This document shows positions 61,914-64,000 of a stretch of DNA of 64,000 nt, in pieces. The DNA lies in contig NZ_LVHI01000020.1 in the NCBI RefSeq assembly GCF_001645385.1, forward strand, positions 1-64,000. The letters are read 5' to 3'. The first letter of the stretch is position 1, and the number at the start of each line of letters is the position of its first letter. Below the pieces are notes generated by a model that was not told the origin of the DNA, ran no database searches, and worked only from the letters and a program-made list of their open reading frames with translations. The stretch is from Rhodococcoides kyotonense. GTDB lineage: Bacteria; Actinomycetota; Actinomycetes; Mycobacteriales; Mycobacteriaceae. The position numbers and the translations under genes are program-made.

Positions 61914-62453
61914 ATGAACACAGCAGTCTGGATCATCATTGCGGTCGTCGTCGTTCTGATCGTCGTCGCACTCGCACTGGCGCTGTCTCGTAAACAGCAA
62001 ACGGCCAAACGGGCCGAAGCGAATCGCATCCGTGAGAAGGCCGCCGAGCGGGCCACCGACGTGGAACGTCAGCAGGCCATCGCCGACGAAAGTGCGGCAA
62101 AGGCTCGTCGCGCCGAGGCCGACGCGGAAGCCAAGGCCGCCGAGGCGCGCAGGCTCTCGCTGCAGGCCCAGGAACACCAGGGGGATGCTGCAACGTCACG
62201 CGACGAGCTCGACGCCGAATTCGCCCGCGCGAACAAGGTCGACCCGGATGTGAAGACCGGAGGCCGGACCCAGGAACACGGGACCCAGGAACACCGGGTT
62301 CAGGAACACCACGGCCGCGATCACGCAGCACAGAACCCCGCCGCGCAGCAGAACCCCGCCGGCCCCGACGGCAGGCATGTCGACACCGGTCGGACCGATC
62401 GGAATCACGTCGTCGACCCGAATCACGTCGGCGAGCATCGCCGGCCCCAGTGA
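61914..62453 (+). CDS. Membrane-anchored coiled-coil protein with QEH repeats
   Basis: The 179-residue protein has one N-terminal membrane helix (about 4-25), a long charged, Ala-rich coiled coil (about 28-95) and a C-terminal region with TQEH/VQEH repeats and many His, Asn and Asp residues. TTGGGGAG lies about 5 nt upstream of ATG 61914. Unknown function; a topology with the coil in the cytoplasm is likely given the basic residues after the helix. Confidence 0.7.
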   Translation: MNTAVWIIIAVVVVLIVVALALALSRKQQTAKRAEANRIREKAAERATDVERQQAIADESAAKARRAEADAEAKAAEARRLSLQAQEHQGDAATSRDELDAEFARANKVDPDVKTGGRTQEHGTQEHRVQEHHGRDHAAQNPAAQQNPAGPDGRHVDTGRTDRNHVVDPNHVGEHRRPQ

Positions 62454-62472
62454 TGTACGGACCGGGTCCGAC

Positions 62473-62652
62473 CTAGAGGCCGCGTCGCCGCAACTGATTG
62501 CCCACCCGCCGCAGCTCGTTCTCAGCCTGGAGAACGAGCTCGGCGGGTGCGTTCGTTTGAATGGCTTCTCGTACTTCGCTTCTCAGCTTGTCGTACAAGT
62601 CGCAGAGATCGTCCGAACTCATTTCGGCGATCGACTTCTGTGATGTAGTCAC
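62473..62652 (-). CDS. Small helical protein (59 aa)
   Basis: GTG 62652 is preceded by GGGAGG on the minus strand. The product is highly helical and charged (DDLCDLYDKLRSEVREAIQ, ELVLQAENELRRVGNQLRRRG), perhaps a coiled coil. Family not recognised. It is convergent with the coiled-coil membrane protein gene and divergent from the DUF1707 gene. Confidence 0.65.
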   Translation of the reverse strand: MTTSQKSIAEMSSDDLCDLYDKLRSEVREAIQTNAPAELVLQAENELRRVGNQLRRRGL

Positions 62653-62797
62653 GTCGATGACCTCCCGACACGGTCCGCCTGTGCGACACGAAATCCGTAT
62701 CGCCGACTCATCCCAAACTACTCTCGGCAGCCGGACGTAACCAGGTCTCGGTAACCTGACATTTCGGACAGTGCGTTTCTCGATCGAAGGGCGCGTC

Positions 62798-63244
62798 ATG
62801 AGCGATATGGAGAGGTTCGACGGCAGGGCCGACCGGATTCGCGTCGGAACTGCAGAACGTGAGGACACGGCCAGGTTTCTCGGTACGGCCATGGCCGAGG
62901 GACGACTGACGATGGCCGAGTACGAGCAGCGGCTCGACGCCGTCTGGACATCGTCGACGCGCGGCGAACTCGCCCGACTCACCGACGATCTTCCCGTCGA
63001 GAAGCCTGCCGATCCGCCCGCCGAGTCGACGAGCTCCAAGGAATGGCGGGAGTACTTAGACGAGTGGCGCTGGTGGTTCGGCGGCGCCGTCATCATGACC
63101 GGGATCTGGGGGTTCCAGTCGATCTCCGACGGCGAATCGAACGGGTACTGGCCCGGGTGGCCGCTGGGCATCTGGGCGTTGATCCTCGTCGCGATGATCT
63201 TCGTGCCGGACGACAAGGACGACGACGAGGACGAGAAGCGCTGA
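62798..63244 (+). CDS. DUF1707 membrane protein
   Basis: The 148-residue protein has an N-terminal DUF1707 domain ([40 protein letters not shown]), a linker and two hydrophobic segments (about 102-117 and 124-142), with an acidic C-terminus. The family is of unknown role, common in actinobacteria. ATG 62798 is chosen over the upstream GTG 62771, which extends a non-conserved segment. Confidence 0.82.
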   Translation: MSDMERFDGRADRIRVGTAEREDTARFLGTAMAEGRLTMAEYEQRLDAVWTSSTRGELARLTDDLPVEKPADPPAESTSSKEWREYLDEWRWWFGGAVIMTGIWGFQSISDGESNGYWPGWPLGIWALILVAMIFVPDDKDDDEDEKR

Positions 63245-63296
63245 ATTATTACGCCCTGTAGTTGGCGAGATCGGCAAACCTGGGACACTGGGTTTC

Positions 63297-64000
63297 GTGA
63301 CTGTTTCCCCCGGCTACGAGCCCGAAGTTTCGGCCCAGCTCTTCGAGCGCGCAAGCGCTGTCATCCCGGGTGGTGTGAACTCCCCGGTGCGCGCATTCCA
63401 CTCGGTGGGTGGAACTCCTCGGTTCATCACCGAGGCCAGCGGATACACGATGACGGACGCCGACGGAAACAAGTACGTCGACCTCATCTGCTCGTGGGGT
63501 CCGATGATCCACGGGCATGCACATCCGGCCGTCGTCGACGCCGTTCAGAAGGCCGCGTCGACCGGCCTGTCCTTCGGCGCACCGACCGAGCGGGAGATCG
63601 CGCTCGCGGAGGAAATCGTGCGCCGCGTGGGTCCCGTCGACCAGGTTCGGCTTGTGAATTCCGGCACAGAGGCCACGATGAGCGCCGTCCGGTTGGCACG
63701 TGGATTCACCGGCCGCACCAAGATCGTCAAGTTCTCCGGCTGCTATCACGGACACGTCGACGCGTTGCTCGCCGACGCCGGATCCGGCCTCGCCACGTTC
63801 GGGCTGCCGACGTCGCCCGGCGTCACCGGCGCACAGGCGTCGGACACCATCGTCGTTCCCTACAACGACCTCGCGGCCGTCGAAGCGGTCTTCGCCGAGA
63901 ACCCGGACCAGATCGCGTGCATCATCACCGAGGCCGCGGCAGGCAACATGGGCGCGGTCCCGCCTGTCCCCGGCTTCAACGCCGGTCTTCGACGCCTGGC
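63297..64000 (+). CDS. hemL: Glutamate-1-semialdehyde 2,1-aminomutase (5' part)
   Basis: HemL converts glutamate-1-semialdehyde to 5-aminolevulinate with PLP, the step after HemA. The visible 234 residues include [53 protein letters not shown], and [13 protein letters not shown]; the PLP lysine lies beyond the window edge. GTG 63297 gives the normal start. It is separated from the other hem genes by about 11 kb, as hemL is in mycobacteria. Confidence 0.95.
   Translation, partial: MTVSPGYEPEVSAQLFERASAVIPGGVNSPVRAFHSVGGTPRFITEASGYTMTDADGNKYVDLICSWGPMIHGHAHPAVVDAVQKAASTGLSFGAPTEREIALAEEIVRRVGPVDQVRLVNSGTEATMSAVRLARGFTGRTKIVKFSGCYHGHVDALLADAGSGLATFGLPTSPGVTGAQASDTIVVPYNDLAAVEAVFAENPDQIACIITEAAAGNMGAVPPVPGFNAGLRRL

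Noticed and set aside
62700-62760. Direct GTAACC repeats before the DUF1707 gene
   Set aside because: Two short hexamers in a roughly 145-nt gap are weak evidence for a regulatory site, and no regulator is implied.
1-64000. CRISPR arrays, tRNA and rRNA genes, insertion sequences
   Set aside because: No regularly spaced repeats with unique spacers, no cloverleaf or rRNA-like stretch and no transposase motif were seen by eye; a dedicated tRNA search was not possible.

Overview
The window is high-GC actinobacterial DNA, best matched to Rhodococcus or a close relative in Nocardiaceae. The grounds are codon use, many GTG starts, GTGA/ATGA-coupled genes, mycothiol synthesis (mshA), senX3-regX3, lipoproteins, and gene order. 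The order murB / L,D-transpeptidase / SDR / ROK regulator / mshA / ybjN-like / gpm / senX3-regX3 / Cys-rich protein / Ppx / membrane protein / sugar isomerase / thioesterase / proC / excisionase-like / bL37 / epimerase / acyltransferase / serB-like / glutaredoxin-like / hemA-C-D-B / hemL follows the Rv0482-Rv0524 stretch of Mycobacterium tuberculosis, as far as I remember that map. No rRNA, tRNA, CRISPR array, prophage or insertion sequence was seen.

Layout. 0-7 kb: purU, two methyltransferases, deoC, a DUF2993 protein, a lone AbiEi-like protein, two DUF2505 proteins, murB. 7-15 kb: MBL/Rieske protein, L,D-transpeptidase lipoprotein, SDR, ROK regulator preceded by a possible leaderless leader peptide, hydrolase, mshA and a YbjN-like protein. 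15-30.5 kb breaks the mycobacterial order: a BMP/NupABC-type nucleoside ABC transporter, an acyl-CoA ligase gene with an in-frame amber at codon 18, an NDMA-type methanol dehydrogenase followed by a MoxR ATPase, a VWA protein and a NiCoT nickel/cobalt permease, then an esterase and LtrA. 30.5-45.5 kb: gpm, senX3-regX3, alcohol dehydrogenase, Ppx-like phosphatase, MerR regulator, proC, bL37, epimerase, acyltransferase, GNAT and HAD proteins. 45.5-52.6 kb: the rex-hemA-hemC-(56-aa ORF)-hemD-hemB cluster. 52.7-56.1 kb: small membrane proteins, csoR-copZ and a PQQ-type sugar dehydrogenase lipoprotein. 56.3-64 kb: acyl-CoA dehydrogenase/oxidase, bioA-bioF-bioD, small proteins and the start of hemL.

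Regulation visible in the sequence: a Rex-type operator before rex, a BioQ-type operator between bioA and bioF, a CsoR-type operator before csoR, a MerR-type operator before the merR-thioesterase pair, and an 11-nt-period Pho-box-like repeat before senX3.

The most unusual content is (i) a family of dispersed palindromes at gene ends, four members coupled to a small hairpin that starts at the base after a TAG stop; (ii) a second dispersed repeat that forms part of the hemC N-terminus; (iii) a putative metal-handling module in which both the MoxR and the VWA protein carry His-Gly tracts and are followed by a NiCoT permease; and (iv) several unrecorded-looking small ORFs with good ribosome-binding sites.
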